A stretch of DNA of 64,000 nt from Streptomyces ruber. Its GTDB lineage: Bacteria; Actinomycetota; Actinomycetes; Streptomycetales; Streptomycetaceae. The DNA is taken from positions 62,001 through 126,000 of the forward strand of contig NZ_BMQK01000008.1 of the NCBI RefSeq assembly GCF_014648075.1, given 5' to 3'. How positions within the stretch are numbered: position 1 is the stretch's first letter; every line of letters starts with the position of its first letter. The notes under the pieces were generated by a model. The model made no database searches, was not told the origin of the DNA, and saw only the letters and a list, made by a program, of their open reading frames with translations. This document shows positions 50,939-60,224 of the stretch, one piece after another. Made by a program: the position numbers and the translations under genes.

Positions 50939-52438
50939 ATGACGCACACGACGACGAAGCAGCCCACGCGGAGACCGGCCGGCGCGATCGTCCCGGTCCT
51001 GGCCTTCGCGGGCATCGTGGTCGCGGTGATGCAGACCCTGCTCGTACCGGTGGTCAAGGATCTGCCACAACTGCTGGACACCTCGCCCGGCAACGCCACC
51101 TGGGTGCTGACCTCGACCCTGCTCTCGGGCGCCGTGGCCACGCCGATCATGGGGCGTCTCGGCGATCTGTACGGCAAGCGCCGGCTGCTCGTCGCGAGCC
51201 TGGCCGTGATGGTCGTCGGCTCGCTGGTCTGCGCGTTCACCAGTGAACTGCTCGTCATGATCGTCGGCCGTACGCTCCAGGGCTTCGCCATGGGCGCGAT
51301 CCCCCTCGGCATCGGTCTGATGCGCGACGAGCTGCCCCGCGAGCGGCTCGGCTCGGCGATGGCCCTGATGAGCTCCTCGATCGGGGTCGGCGGCGGACTC
51401 GCCCTGCCGCTCGCCGCCCTGGTGGCGCAGAGCACCGACTGGCACGTCCTCTTCCACCTCTCCGCCGCCCTCGGCGCGGTGGCGATCGCGCTCACCCTCC
51501 TCGCCGTACCGGAGTCGGCAACGCGTGCGCGGGGCCGCTTCGACGTGCTGGGCGCGCTGGGGCTCACCACGGGCCTGGTCCTCCTCCTGCTGCCGATCAC
51601 CAAGGGCGGCGACTGGGGCTGGACGTCCACCACCACGCTCGGCCTGTTCGCCGCGTCCGTGGCCGTCCTGGTCCTGTGGGGCCTGCTGGAGCTGCGCGTC
51701 GCGGCCCCCCTGGTGGACCTGCGCACCACCGCCCGCCGCGAGGTGCTGCTCACCAACCTCGCCTCGATCATGGTCGGTGTCGCCTTCTACGTGGTCTCGC
51801 TCGTCCTGCCCCAGCTGCTCCAGCTGCCCACCGCCACCGGGTACGGCCTCGGGCAGTCGATGGTGGTCGCGGGCCTGTGCGTGGCGCCGCTGGGCCTGAC
51901 GATGATGTTCACCGCGCCGGTGTACGCCCGCCTCTCCGCGCGGTACGGCCCGAAGCTGACGCTCGTCCTCGGCCTGCTGATCATCGGGATCGGCTACGGC
52001 GCGGGCCTGAACCTGATGAGCGCGGCCTGGCAGACGGTCGTCGTGTCGGTGGTCCTCGGCGCGGGCATCGGACTCGCGTACTCCTCGCTCCCCGCGCTGA
52101 TCGTCGGCGCGGTCGGCCCCTCCGAGACGGGCGCCGCGAACGGCCTCAACACCCTCATGCGCTCCATCGGCACCTCGGTGTCCAGCGCGGTCGTCGGCAT
52201 GGTCCTCGCCGGCACCGCGCACCACGTGGACGGCGTCGCGGTCCCGACCATGGACGGCTTCCGGACCTCGTTCCTGATCGCCCTCGCGGCGGTCGCCGCC
52301 GGTCTCCTGCTCGCCCTGCTCCTCCCCCGCGGCCGCCCGGCGTCCCGGCTGCAGCTGCGTGCGAGCAGCGCGGAGGACGAGGCGCTGAGACGGGCACGGG
52401 AGGTGCCGTCCCCGGCGGACGACGGCGTCAGGGCCTGA
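50939..52438 (+). CDS. MFS transporter (DHA family)
   Basis: A 499-residue exporter. TM1 has the less common VVAVMQTLLVPVVKDLPQLLDTSPGNATWVLTSTLLSGAVATP, followed by the A motif GRLGDLYGKRRLLVASL and GVGGGLALPLAALVAQSTDWHVLFHLSAALG in TM5-6. The helix count is about 14. The C-terminal tail (RLQLRASSAEDEALRRAREVPSPADDGVRA) is cytosolic. GGAGG lies before the ATG at 50939. It is divergent from the other MFS gene. Confidence 0.9.
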   Translation: MTHTTTKQPTRRPAGAIVPVLAFAGIVVAVMQTLLVPVVKDLPQLLDTSPGNATWVLTSTLLSGAVATPIMGRLGDLYGKRRLLVASLAVMVVGSLVCAFTSELLVMIVGRTLQGFAMGAIPLGIGLMRDELPRERLGSAMALMSSSIGVGGGLALPLAALVAQSTDWHVLFHLSAALGAVAIALTLLAVPESATRARGRFDVLGALGLTTGLVLLLLPITKGGDWGWTSTTTLGLFAASVAVLVLWGLLELRVAAPLVDLRTTARREVLLTNLASIMVGVAFYVVSLVLPQLLQLPTATGYGLGQSMVVAGLCVAPLGLTMMFTAPVYARLSARYGPKLTLVLGLLIIGIGYGAGLNLMSAAWQTVVVSVVLGAGIGLAYSSLPALIVGAVGPSETGAANGLNTLMRSIGTSVSSAVVGMVLAGTAHHVDGVAVPTMDGFRTSFLIALAAVAAGLLLALLLPRGRPASRLQLRASSAEDEALRRAREVPSPADDGVRA

Positions 52439-52556
52439 CTCCCGCACCCCGGCTCCGAACCCCGACCCCCGATGCCGCTCCGGCCCGGGGGTCGGGCAGC
52501 ATGGGGCCCGTCCCGCAGGCACACCCTGTACGTCCCGCACGCCCCGGAGGAACCCC

Positions 52557-53207
52557 ATGCCCACGGCACCCGGCCCCGAGATCCTCGCCGCCTTCGAGGC
52601 CGCGAAGGGGTTCATGCCCGTGGCGGAGGGGCTCGCGCTGTACGAGGCGGCCGTCGAGGCGGGGCGGCTCGGGCTCCCCCTGCTGGAGGTGGGCACGTAC
52701 TGCGGCCGCTCCACGATCCTGCTCGCCGACGCGGCCCGCCGGTCCGGGGTCACCGCGGTCACGGTGGACCACCACCGGGGCAGCGAGGAGCAGCAGCCGG
52801 GCTGGGACTACCACGACCCGTCCACCGTGGACCCCGAGGTGGGCCTCATGGACACGCTCCCCGCCTTCCGGCGCACCCTGCACCGGGCGGGCCTGGAGGA
52901 CCACGTGGTGGCGATCGTGGGCCGGTCCCCGCAGGTGGCCGCCTTCTGGCGGGCCCCGCTCGGCCTCGTCTTCGTCGACGGCGGCCACACCGACGAGCAC
53001 GCCGGCGCCGACTACGAGGGCTGGGCCCCGCACGTGGCCGAGGGCGGTCTGCTCGTCATCCACGACGTGTTCCCGGACCCGGCCGACGAGTTCACCGGCC
53101 AAGCCCCGTACCGCGTCTGGCTGCGGGCCCTCGCGTCCGGCGCCTTCGAGGAGGTCTCGGCGACGGACTCGCTGCGCGTGCTGCGGCGGACGGCGGCCGG
53201 CGGCTGA
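52557..53207 (+). CDS. Class I SAM-dependent methyltransferase
   Basis: A 216-residue protein of the Methyltransf_24 type. SAM motif I is LPLLEVGTYCGRSTILLADAAR (about 41-62), with VTAVTVDHHRGSEEQQPGWDYHD following. LGLVFVDGGHTDEHAGADYEGWAPHVAEGGLLVIHDVFPDP is the conserved region in which Asp-Gly-x-His binds metal or substrate. Related enzymes methylate sugars or small hydroxylated metabolites. The substrate is unknown. It sits between a transporter and an amidase gene, but no functional link is evident. Confidence 0.87.
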   Translation: MPTAPGPEILAAFEAAKGFMPVAEGLALYEAAVEAGRLGLPLLEVGTYCGRSTILLADAARRSGVTAVTVDHHRGSEEQQPGWDYHDPSTVDPEVGLMDTLPAFRRTLHRAGLEDHVVAIVGRSPQVAAFWRAPLGLVFVDGGHTDEHAGADYEGWAPHVAEGGLLVIHDVFPDPADEFTGQAPYRVWLRALASGAFEEVSATDSLRVLRRTAAGG

Positions 53208-53284
53208 CGGTGCGGCGGCACCGCGTCCCGCCGGGTGGCGCTCACGCGCTGCGGGCCGCCGGGGCGCGCCGTAAGGTGACTGTC

Positions 53285-54286
53285 GTGTCGTACGTAGGCC
53301 CGGAATTCGAACCGGCTCCGCCCCGCCGCTCCGCCCTGCGCCGTCCGTTGACCGTCGCGGTGGCCGCGCTGGTGCCGGGGGCGCTGGCCGGGTGGCTGCT
53401 GTGGCAGGTCACGGGCGACCCGGTGGGGTCGGGCGGCAGCGGCGGTGGTACGGCGGCTTCGGCGCCGGAGTCGTCCGCACCGGCCGGACCGGCGTCGTCC
53501 GGTGAGCCGACGGCCACGCGGTCGCGGCCCGCACCGGACGGCACGGGGGCGGGCGACGGCGAGAAGCCCGGCGTCCCGGCTCCCGGTTCCGCCTCCGCGC
53601 CCGCCGCGTCCGGCCCCCTGAAGGGCAAGGTCGTCGTGGTCGACCCCGGCCACAACCCTGGCAACTTCCGGCACACCGCCGAGATCAACCGCCAGGTGGA
53701 CATCGGGACGAACCGCAAGGAGTGCGACACCACGGGCACGGCGTCCGACGCCGGCTACCCGGAGGCCGACTTCACGCTGGACGTGGCGCGGCGGCTGCGG
53801 ACCGTCCTGGAGCAGCAGGGCGCGACGGTGACGTTCACGCAGGACGGCGACCGGCCGTGGGGGCCGTGCGTCGACGAGCGGGCGCGCATCGGGAACGCGG
53901 CCGGGGCCGACGCCGTGGTGTCGGTCCACGCCGACGGCTCGGCGGCCGGGAACCGCGGCTTCCACGTGATCCTGCCGGGCACCGTGCACGAGGGCGCCGC
54001 GGACACCCGGCCCATCGTCGGCCCGTCCCGGGAGCTGGGCACCCGGATCGCGGACCGGTTCGGGGCCGTCACGGGCAGCGCGCCCTCGAACTACGTGGGC
54101 GACGGCACCGGTCTCGTCACCAGGACGGACCTGGGCGGCCTCAACCTGTCGACGGTGCCCAAGGTGTTCGTCGAGTGCGGCAACATGCGCGACGGCGAGG
54201 ACGTGGCGCTGCTGACGAGCGGCGCCTGGCGGCAGAAGGCGGCGCAGGGCATCTCTGAGGGAATCGTGAGTTTCCTGCGCACGTAG
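53285..54286 (+). CDS. N-acetylmuramoyl-L-alanine amidase (Amidase_3), membrane-anchored
   Basis: A 333-residue cell-wall hydrolase. A basic N-terminus and a signal-anchor (LTVAVAALVPGALAGWLLWQV) precede a Ser/Pro/Gly linker and the zinc amidase domain from about residue 113: KVVVVDPGHNPGNFR (His ligand), GYPEADFTLDVARRL (Glu ligand), DAVVSVHADGSAAGNRGFHVILPG (His ligand) and VPKVFVECGNMRDGEDVALL (catalytic Glu). It cleaves the bond between muramic acid and the peptide stem. GTG 53285 with AAGGTGA upstream is preferred. Confidence 0.92.
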   Translation: MSYVGPEFEPAPPRRSALRRPLTVAVAALVPGALAGWLLWQVTGDPVGSGGSGGGTAASAPESSAPAGPASSGEPTATRSRPAPDGTGAGDGEKPGVPAPGSASAPAASGPLKGKVVVVDPGHNPGNFRHTAEINRQVDIGTNRKECDTTGTASDAGYPEADFTLDVARRLRTVLEQQGATVTFTQDGDRPWGPCVDERARIGNAAGADAVVSVHADGSAAGNRGFHVILPGTVHEGAADTRPIVGPSRELGTRIADRFGAVTGSAPSNYVGDGTGLVTRTDLGGLNLSTVPKVFVECGNMRDGEDVALLTSGAWRQKAAQGISEGIVSFLRT

Positions 54287-54466
54287 GTGCACGTAGCGGG
54301 CGAAGTGGTGATCAGCGCCTCGGTCCCGGCGGACAGCCGTGACGGACGGGAGATAAGGTCGTCCGTACGACGAGGGGCCACCCCCGCGCTTCGCACCACG
54401 GCCACCCGGCGACATGGTGTCAGCGACGCCTCCACCGATGACGAGACGACTGACGAAGGACCTGAA

Positions 54467-55300
54467 GTGAATATCCGCTCCCTCACTAGAGGCGACGGCG
54501 TGGTGATCGGAGCAGCGGTGTTGCTGTTCATCGCGTCGTTCCTCGGCATCTACTCCATCGAAGGGGTTCCCGACGACGTCTCTCTCCCGAACTCCTGGGA
54601 GAGCGGACCGGTCCTGTTCGGAGTGGTCCTGGCCGGCATCATCGGCGCCGCGCTCGTCGTCGTCGCCCGGGGGCTGCCGCGGGCTCCGAAGGTCGCCGGT
54701 CTCGACCTCGGTCCGCTGGGTGTCGCGTTCACGGTCTTCGCCGCGTGGAGCGCCCTCGGCAACGTCTTCGACCCGGCCGGCGGCGCCGACAACGTCGGCA
54801 CCGCCAGTGACGGCCCCGACGCGGGCACCGGCCTGATCCTCGCGCTGGTCGCCACGCTGATCATGGCCGCCGCGGCCGTGGCCACCCCGCTCGTCCCGGC
54901 CCTCAAGGCCCCCCTCGTCTCCGCTCCCCGCCCGCAGGCCCCGCAGCCGTACGGCGCGCAGCCGCCCACCGGCTACGGCTACCCGGGCGCCCCGCAGCCC
55001 GGCCAGCCCTACGGCGTCCAGCCGGGTCAGTCCTTCGGCGGCGGGCAGCCGGCGCAGCACCAGCAGCCGGGCGGCGCTCCGCAGCCGCAGCCCGCGCCGA
55101 GCGACTTCTCGCCGTTCTGGTTCGCCGTGCCGGTGCCGCGTCCGCTGTTCGCGGAGGACGGCTCGCAGAACACCATCGCCGAACTCGCGCCGGGCACCTG
55201 GTACCTGGCCGTCGAGCAGCGCGGCCCGAACCTCGTCGCCCAGACGCAGGACGGCCGCCGCGGCGTCCTGCAGGACACGAGCGGCATCCAGCGCGGCTGA
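54467..55300 (+). CDS. DUF5336-type membrane protein
   Basis: A 277-residue protein. Four hydrophobic helices (DGVVIGAAVLLFIASFLGIYSI, VLFGVVLAGIIGAALVVVARG, LGPLGVAFTVFAAWSALGNVF and LILALVATLIMAAAAVATPLV) are followed by a Pro/Gln/Gly-rich linker (QPYGAQPPTGYGYPGAPQPGQPYG) and a small C-terminal domain (FWFAVPVPRPLFAEDGSQNTIAELAPGTWYLAVEQRGPNLVAQ) that may be exported. DUF5336 proteins of actinobacteria share this layout and have no known function. GTG 54467 is preceded by GAAGGA. Confidence 0.78.
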   Translation: MNIRSLTRGDGVVIGAAVLLFIASFLGIYSIEGVPDDVSLPNSWESGPVLFGVVLAGIIGAALVVVARGLPRAPKVAGLDLGPLGVAFTVFAAWSALGNVFDPAGGADNVGTASDGPDAGTGLILALVATLIMAAAAVATPLVPALKAPLVSAPRPQAPQPYGAQPPTGYGYPGAPQPGQPYGVQPGQSFGGGQPAQHQQPGGAPQPQPAPSDFSPFWFAVPVPRPLFAEDGSQNTIAELAPGTWYLAVEQRGPNLVAQTQDGRRGVLQDTSGIQRG

Positions 55301-55324
55301 CGCCGCCCGCCGCCCGTACGTGTA

Positions 55325-55354
55325 CGGCCCCTCGCCCTGGTGGGCGGGGGGCCG
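55325..55354 (+). terminator. Hairpin after the DUF5336 gene
   Basis: A 13-bp stem CGGCCCCTCGCCC / GGGCGGGGGGCCG with one G-T pair and a TGGT loop, 24 bases after the stop codon. Confidence 0.85.
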
Positions 55355-55452
55355 TGGTCGTGAGCTCGTCCAACGGCAACGACGGTTCGTGTCGGGCGGG
55401 TTGAGCGGGACCGTCCGGGTTTCAAGCAGGCTCCCCCGGCAACACGGAGCGC

Positions 55453-55737
55453 ATGTCTCCTCGATATCGCGCCAATCAGGCCGGGAGGATCATAGCGGTC
55501 GTCGCGGACGTCGTGGCCGCCGTCATCGTCCTGTGGATCCTGATGTACCTGCTGGACGCGAACCGCGCGAACGACTTCGTGCAGTTCATCCATGAGACGG
55601 CCCGCTGGCTCGCCGGCTGGTCCCACGACCTGTTCACCTTCGACGAGGAGTGGGCGCGGGTCGTCACCGGTTACGGGCTGGCCGCGGTCGTCTACCTCGG
55701 CGTCGGCCACGCCATCGCGGGCCGCGCGTCGCGGTGA
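55453..55737 (+). CDS. Small membrane protein
   Basis: A 94-residue protein with two membrane helices (RIIAVVADVVAAVIVLWILMYLL and VVTGYGLAAVVYLGVGHAIAG) flanking an amphipathic middle (HETARWLAGWSHDLFTFDEEW). It resembles the small Streptomyces membrane proteins whose function is unknown. It converges with the six-hairpin glycosidase-like gene by four bases. Confidence 0.75.
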   Translation: MSPRYRANQAGRIIAVVADVVAAVIVLWILMYLLDANRANDFVQFIHETARWLAGWSHDLFTFDEEWARVVTGYGLAAVVYLGVGHAIAGRASR

Positions 55738-55741
55738 CGGG

Positions 55742-56812
55742 TCAGCCGCAGCAGTCCGTCTCCAGTCCCCGGGGCAGGTGGTCGCCGCCGAAGACGGCGC
55801 AGGTCGGTTCGTCGCCGCCGAGGGCCGCCACGGCCAGCAGGAGCGAGCCGGCCGTCCAGGCGGTGAGTTCCTCGGGCCAGATCGCGCGGTCCTCGAAGAC
55901 GTAACCCGTCCAGTACAGGCCGGACTCCGCGTCGCGCAGGTGCTGGATCGACTGGAGGATCTCCAGCGCGCGGTCGGACTCGCCCGTCGCCCAGAGCGCC
56001 AGGGCGAGTTCGGCGGACTCGCCGCCCGTCACCCACGGGTTGGGGGCCACGCAGCGCACCCCGAGGCCGGGGACGACGAAGCGGTCCCAGCCCTCCTCGA
56101 TGCGGGACTTGGCCTCCGGGCCGGTCAGCGCGCCGCCCAGGACCGGGTAGTACCAGTCCATCGAGTAGCGGGACTTGTCGAGGAACCGTTCGGGGTGGCG
56201 CCGGATGGCGTGCCGCAGCGCGCCGGCCGCGAGCTCCCAGTCGGGCTGCGGGTCCTCGCGCTGTTCGGCGATCGCGAGCGCGCAGCGCAGGGCGTGGTGG
56301 ACGGAGGAGGAGCCGGTCAGGAGCGCGTCGGTCGCGGCCGTGCCGTCGTCGTCGCGGCGCCAGCCGATCTGGCCGCCCGGCTGCTGGAGCGTCAGCACGC
56401 ACTCGACCGCCGCGTACACGGTCGGCCACATGCGGTCGAGGAAGGTGTCGTCGCCGGTCGCCAGGTAGTGGTGCCACACGCCGACGGCCACGTACGCGGT
56501 GAAGTTGGTCTCGCGGCCACGGTCGGTGACGTCGCCGGGGTCGCCGTCGGCGTAGGCCGCGTACCAGGAGCCGTCCGTGTTCTGGTGCCGGCGCAGCCAG
56601 TCGTAGGCCCGCTCGGCCGCGGCGTGCTCCCCGGCCGCGTCCAGCCCCATGGCGGCCTCGACGTGGTCCCACGGGTCGAGGTGGTGGCCGCGGAACCACG
56701 GGATCGCGCCGTCCTCCCGCTGCACGGCGAGGATGCCGCGTACGGTCTGTGCGGCCTCCTCCGCGGTGAGGACCCCGGGCAGGACGAGGTGCTCGGTGCG
56801 GGGGGTGGTCAC
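55742..56812 (-). CDS. Six-hairpin/prenyltransferase-like fold protein, third gene of a glycosyl operon
   Basis: A 356-residue protein with the alpha/alpha-barrel signature of six-hairpin glycosidases: IPWFRGHHLDPWDHVEAAMGLDAAGEHAAAERAYDWLRRHQNTDGSWYAAY is a clear family start, with repeats such as VWHHYLATGDDTFLDRMWPTVYAAVECVLTLQ and SVHHALRCALAIAEQR. Acidic residues in the DPWDHVEAAM and DGSW loops could be catalytic. GTG 56812 overlaps the upstream stop as GTGA. It sits in an operon with a methyltransferase and a glycosyltransferase and may trim or process their carbohydrate product. Function is inferred from the family only. Confidence 0.8.
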   Translation of the reverse strand: MTTPRTEHLVLPGVLTAEEAAQTVRGILAVQREDGAIPWFRGHHLDPWDHVEAAMGLDAAGEHAAAERAYDWLRRHQNTDGSWYAAYADGDPGDVTDRGRETNFTAYVAVGVWHHYLATGDDTFLDRMWPTVYAAVECVLTLQQPGGQIGWRRDDDGTAATDALLTGSSSVHHALRCALAIAEQREDPQPDWELAAGALRHAIRRHPERFLDKSRYSMDWYYPVLGGALTGPEAKSRIEEGWDRFVVPGLGVRCVAPNPWVTGGESAELALALWATGESDRALEILQSIQHLRDAESGLYWTGYVFEDRAIWPEELTAWTAGSLLLAVAALGGDEPTCAVFGGDHLPRGLETDCCG

Positions 56813-57543
56813 TCGGCGTCCACCCGGGGCAGGTGCGGCTTGGTCGCGTAGGCCACGAAGCTCTTGCCGATGAGCGGGTTCAGCGCCTGCTCGGCGATCT
56901 TCGTCGCGAGCGGCTTCTTCATGATGTCCCAGACCAAGAGCTTGTGGTACGCCTTCACCGGCAGCGCCTTGTCGTTGTCGACGCCGAACGCGCACTTCAG
57001 CCACCAGTACGGGGAGTGCAGGGCGTGGGCGTGGTGGGTGCCGTACGGTCTGAGGCCCGCCTCGCGTACCTTGCGCAGCAGTTCGTCGGCCTTGTAGATG
57101 CGGATGTGGCCGCCCTCGACCTCGTGGTACGCGTCGGAGAGCGCCCAGCAGACCTTCTCGGGACCGTAGCGGGGCACGGTGACCGCTATCCGGCCGCCGG
57201 GCCTGAGGACGCGGACCATCTCGGCGAGCACGCCCTTGTCGTCGGGGATGTGCTCCATGACCTCGGAGATGATCACCACGTCGAAGGAGGCGTCGGGGAA
57301 GGGCAGCGCGAGGGCGTCGCCCTGCATCGCGGTGGCCGTCGCCCCGGCCGGGGCCTCACCCGCCTCCTTCATCGCCGCGAACCACTTGGCGACCTCGCGG
57401 ATCTCCTCGCCGTTGCGGTCCAGCGCCACCACCCGCGCACCGCGCCGGTAGCACTCGAAGGCGTGCCGGCCGGCGCCGCACCCGAGGTCCAGGACGCGGT
57501 CGCCCGGGGCGATCGGGAACCGGGAGAAGTCGACGGTCAGCAC
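56809..57543 (-). CDS. Class I SAM-dependent methyltransferase
   Basis: A 244-residue Methyltransf_11-type enzyme. Motif I is GDRVLDLGCGAGRHAFECYRRG, followed by VVALDRNGEEI, and motif IV/V SFDVVIISEVMEHIPDDKGVLAEMVRVLRPGGRIAVTVPR. The C-terminal part (DKALPVKAYHKLLVWDIMKKP) is unlike small-molecule methylases and may contact a lipid or glycan substrate. GTG 57543 overlaps the glycosyltransferase stop by seven bases, so the operon is tight. The substrate is unknown. Confidence 0.88.
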   Translation of the reverse strand: MLTVDFSRFPIAPGDRVLDLGCGAGRHAFECYRRGARVVALDRNGEEIREVAKWFAAMKEAGEAPAGATATAMQGDALALPFPDASFDVVIISEVMEHIPDDKGVLAEMVRVLRPGGRIAVTVPRYGPEKVCWALSDAYHEVEGGHIRIYKADELLRKVREAGLRPYGTHHAHALHSPYWWLKCAFGVDNDKALPVKAYHKLLVWDIMKKPLATKIAEQALNPLIGKSFVAYATKPHLPRVDAE

Positions 57544-59108
57544 GTGGCCCTGCCTTCGGGGTCGGGTTCGAGGTCGGTCACTGTCACGGCTTCGGCGGCC
57601 GGCGCCGTGGCGGGCAGGGTTGCGGGTGCGGCCCCGGCGGCGGGGGCGCCGCCGGGCGTGGACACGGGCCCCGCCCCGGCAGCCGGGCGGACCGGCACGG
57701 GCTCCGCGGCCCTCTCGACCGCCCCGGCCCTGCGAGCCCCCGCGGGTCTCCCGGCCGCCGCGAACCCCTTGTTCCTCGCGATGCTTCCGCTCTCCGCCGC
57801 GCGGGCGATCGCCTCGCGGTACCGGGCCACCGTGCCCTCCGCCGCCTTCGCCCAGGTGAAGCGGGCCAGCACCCGCTCCCGCCCGGCCGCGCCGAGCCGG
57901 GCCCGCAGGCCCGGGTCCGCCAGCAGCCGGCCGAGGGCGACGGCCAGTGCGCCGGTGTCGCCGGGCGGCACCGCGAGGCACGTCTCCCCGTCCGGTCCCG
58001 CGACCTCCGGGATCGCCCCGCCCGTGGTGGCGACCAGCGGGGTCCCCGTGGCCATGGCCTCCGCGGCCGGCAGCGAGAAGCCCTCGTACAGCGAGGGCAC
58101 GCACGCGACCTCGGCCGACCGCACCAGGTCGACCAGTTCCGCGTCCGAGATGCCCTTCACGAACTCGACGGCGCCGTCCAGCCCGTACCGGTCGATGGCC
58201 TGCGCGACGGGCCCGTCCTCGGCCCGCTTGCCCACGACCACGAGGTGCGCGCCGGGGTGCTCGGTGCGGACCTTGGCAAGCGCCTCGATCAGGAAGACCA
58301 GGCCCTTGAGCGGGACGTCGGCGCTGGAGGTGGTGACGATCCGGCCCGGCACCCGCGGCACGGACGGGTCGGGCGAGAACAGTTCGGTGTCGGCGCCGAT
58401 GTGGACGACGTGCACGCGGTCCGGCCGCACGCCCAGGTGGTCGACGATCTCCTGCCGGGAGCTGCCGGAGACGGTGAGCACCGACGGCAGTCTGCGCGCC
58501 ACCCGCTTCTGCATGCGCGTGAACGCGTACCAGCGGCGCAGGGACATCCGCCGCTGCCAGGTGGGGGCCGCGTCCAGCTCCAACCGCCGGTCCACGGTGA
58601 CGGGGTGGTGGATGGTCGTCACGAGCGGGGCGCCGATGTCGCCGAGCAGCCCGTAGCCGAGCGTCTGGTTGTCGTGCACGACGTCGAACCGCCCGCGCCG
58701 GGCGCGCAGATGGCGGCGGGCGCGCAGCGAGAAGGTCAGCGGTTCGGGGAAGCCGCCGGTCCACATGGTCCCGACCTCGAGGGCGTCGATCCAGTCGCGG
58801 TACTCGTCGCGCTTCGGGGTGCGGAAGGGGTCGGGCTGGCGGTACAGGTCGAGGCTGGGCAGTTCGGTGAGGGAGAGACCGGCGCCCGCGGTGTGATCGC
58901 CCTCGTCGAGCACGGGGTAGGGCTGGGCGCCGATGACCTCCACCCGGTGACCGAGGCGGGCGAGTTCGCGGGACAGGTGCCGTACGTAGACGCCCTGGCC
59001 GCCGCAGAACGGGTTGCCCTTGTAGGTGAGGAGCGCGATGTCGAGCGGTCGCATGCCGTCGGCGGCGGGGTCCTGGCGGGGACCCGCCTCTCTGGCCTCA
59101 GCGGTCAC
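57537..59108 (-). CDS. Glycosyltransferase family 4
   Basis: A 523-residue GT-B enzyme. The N-terminal domain begins LDIALLTYKGNPFCGGQGVYVRHLSRELARLGHRVEVIG. The C-terminal domain has the GT4 set: TSSADVPLKGLVFLIEALAKV, HLVVVGKR, then VEFVKGISDAELVDLVRSAEVACVPSLYEGFSLPAAEAMATGTPLVATTGGAIPEV with the catalytic E-x7-E motif. It transfers a hexose from a nucleotide sugar with retention. About 90 residues of Pro/Ala-rich tail, unusually long, follow the domain. GTG 59108 starts the operon opposite a KstR-like regulator with an operator between. Confidence 0.9.
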   Translation of the reverse strand: MTAEAREAGPRQDPAADGMRPLDIALLTYKGNPFCGGQGVYVRHLSRELARLGHRVEVIGAQPYPVLDEGDHTAGAGLSLTELPSLDLYRQPDPFRTPKRDEYRDWIDALEVGTMWTGGFPEPLTFSLRARRHLRARRGRFDVVHDNQTLGYGLLGDIGAPLVTTIHHPVTVDRRLELDAAPTWQRRMSLRRWYAFTRMQKRVARRLPSVLTVSGSSRQEIVDHLGVRPDRVHVVHIGADTELFSPDPSVPRVPGRIVTTSSADVPLKGLVFLIEALAKVRTEHPGAHLVVVGKRAEDGPVAQAIDRYGLDGAVEFVKGISDAELVDLVRSAEVACVPSLYEGFSLPAAEAMATGTPLVATTGGAIPEVAGPDGETCLAVPPGDTGALAVALGRLLADPGLRARLGAAGRERVLARFTWAKAAEGTVARYREAIARAAESGSIARNKGFAAAGRPAGARRAGAVERAAEPVPVRPAAGAGPVSTPGGAPAAGAAPATLPATAPAAEAVTVTDLEPDPEGRATC

Positions 59109-59160
59109 TCCGGCCCCCTTCTTCCTGCTCCGTCCCGCGAGAGTACGACGGACGTTGATC

Positions 59161-59174
59161 TAGAACAAGTTCCA
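59161..59174. promoter_or_regulatory. KstR-like operator
   Basis: TAGAACAAGTTCCA matches the KstR palindrome TAGAACxxGTTCTA in all but one position. It lies between the GT4 gene (start 59108) and the TetR gene (start 59370), which is exactly where a KstR-type autoregulator should bind. Confidence 0.7.
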
Positions 59175-59369
59175 TACTCGATCACCCGTCCGATCGCCGT
59201 CCGTCGGCCGTCCGACCGCCCGCGAACCCCTGAATCTACCGGCTGGTAAGTCCGCCGTGAGCAGTGGTGTCGGGTGATTCGCGCCACCCCCCGGCACCCT
59301 GCCATGCTGACTCCCCGCTCCCCCCACGCCGACTGTCACGCAACGGGACCAAGCCTTCGGAGGCTCACG

Positions 59370-60044
59370 GTGGAAGCCAGTACCGCAGCCACGGCGGACA
59401 GCAGAACCGCAACCAGGACGGACGGCGCGGCCACGCGCCCCGCCGCGGCCACGCGCCCCGCCGCTCCCCCGCTCACCGAGCGCCAGGAGGCACGCCGGCG
59501 CCGCATCCTGCAGGCGAGCACGGAGCTGGCGAGCCGGGGCGGGTTCGACGCGGTGCAGATGCGCGAGGTCGCGGAGGCCTCCCAGGTGGCGCTCGGCACC
59601 CTGTACCGCTACTTCCCCTCCAAGATCCATCTGCTGGTCGCCACGATGCGCGACCAGTTGGAGCACATGCACGGCACGCTGCGGAAGCGGCCGCCGGCCG
59701 GCGGGACGGCGGCCGAGCGGGTCACGGAGACCCTGATGCGGGCCTTCCGCGCGCTGCAGCGCGAACCGCTGCTGGCCGACGCCATGGTCCGCGCCCTGAT
59801 CTTCGCGGACCGCGGCGCGAGCGCCGAGGTCGACCTGGTCTCCCGCCGGACGACCGCGGTCATCCTGGACGCGATGGGCCGGGAGGACCCCACCGACGAG
59901 GAGCTGTCCGCGGTCCGCGTCATCGAGCACACCTGGCACTCCGCCCTCATCACCTGGCTCTCGGGCCGCGCCTCCATCGACCGGGTCAGGGCCGACGTGG
60001 AGACGGCGTGCCGGCTGATCGACCTGGCGTCGGCGGAGGGCTGA
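59370..60044 (+). CDS. KstR-like TetR-family transcriptional regulator
   Basis: A 224-residue regulator. The helix-turn-helix ARRRRILQASTELASRGGFDAVQMREVAEASQVALGTLYRYFPSKIHLLVATM (about 38-90) is close to KstR, the repressor of steroid or lipid catabolism in mycobacteria and rhodococci. The ligand domain also matches: ADAMVRALIFADRGASAEVDLV and VIEHTWHSALITWLSGRASIDRV. The first 30 residues are low complexity. GTG 59370 is preceded by GGAGG. A KstR-like operator between this and the divergent GT4 operon suggests it controls both. The ligand in Streptomyces is unknown. Confidence 0.85.
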   Translation: MEASTAATADSRTATRTDGAATRPAAATRPAAPPLTERQEARRRRILQASTELASRGGFDAVQMREVAEASQVALGTLYRYFPSKIHLLVATMRDQLEHMHGTLRKRPPAGGTAAERVTETLMRAFRALQREPLLADAMVRALIFADRGASAEVDLVSRRTTAVILDAMGREDPTDEELSAVRVIEHTWHSALITWLSGRASIDRVRADVETACRLIDLASAEG

Positions 60045-60224
60045 GACCCGGCGCACGGACGCACACGGGCGGTGCGTCCCGCGCGTCCGCGGCGCGCGTT
60101 CCGGGCATGGGCCCTGCATGGCCGTACGCGCGTCGCATCGCTCCCCCGCCGCGCCCGAGCCGGTCCCGGGCCGGTTCCGATACGCACAGCCGCCCCTCGG
60201 GGTCGCGTGCGCGGGCCGGTACAG

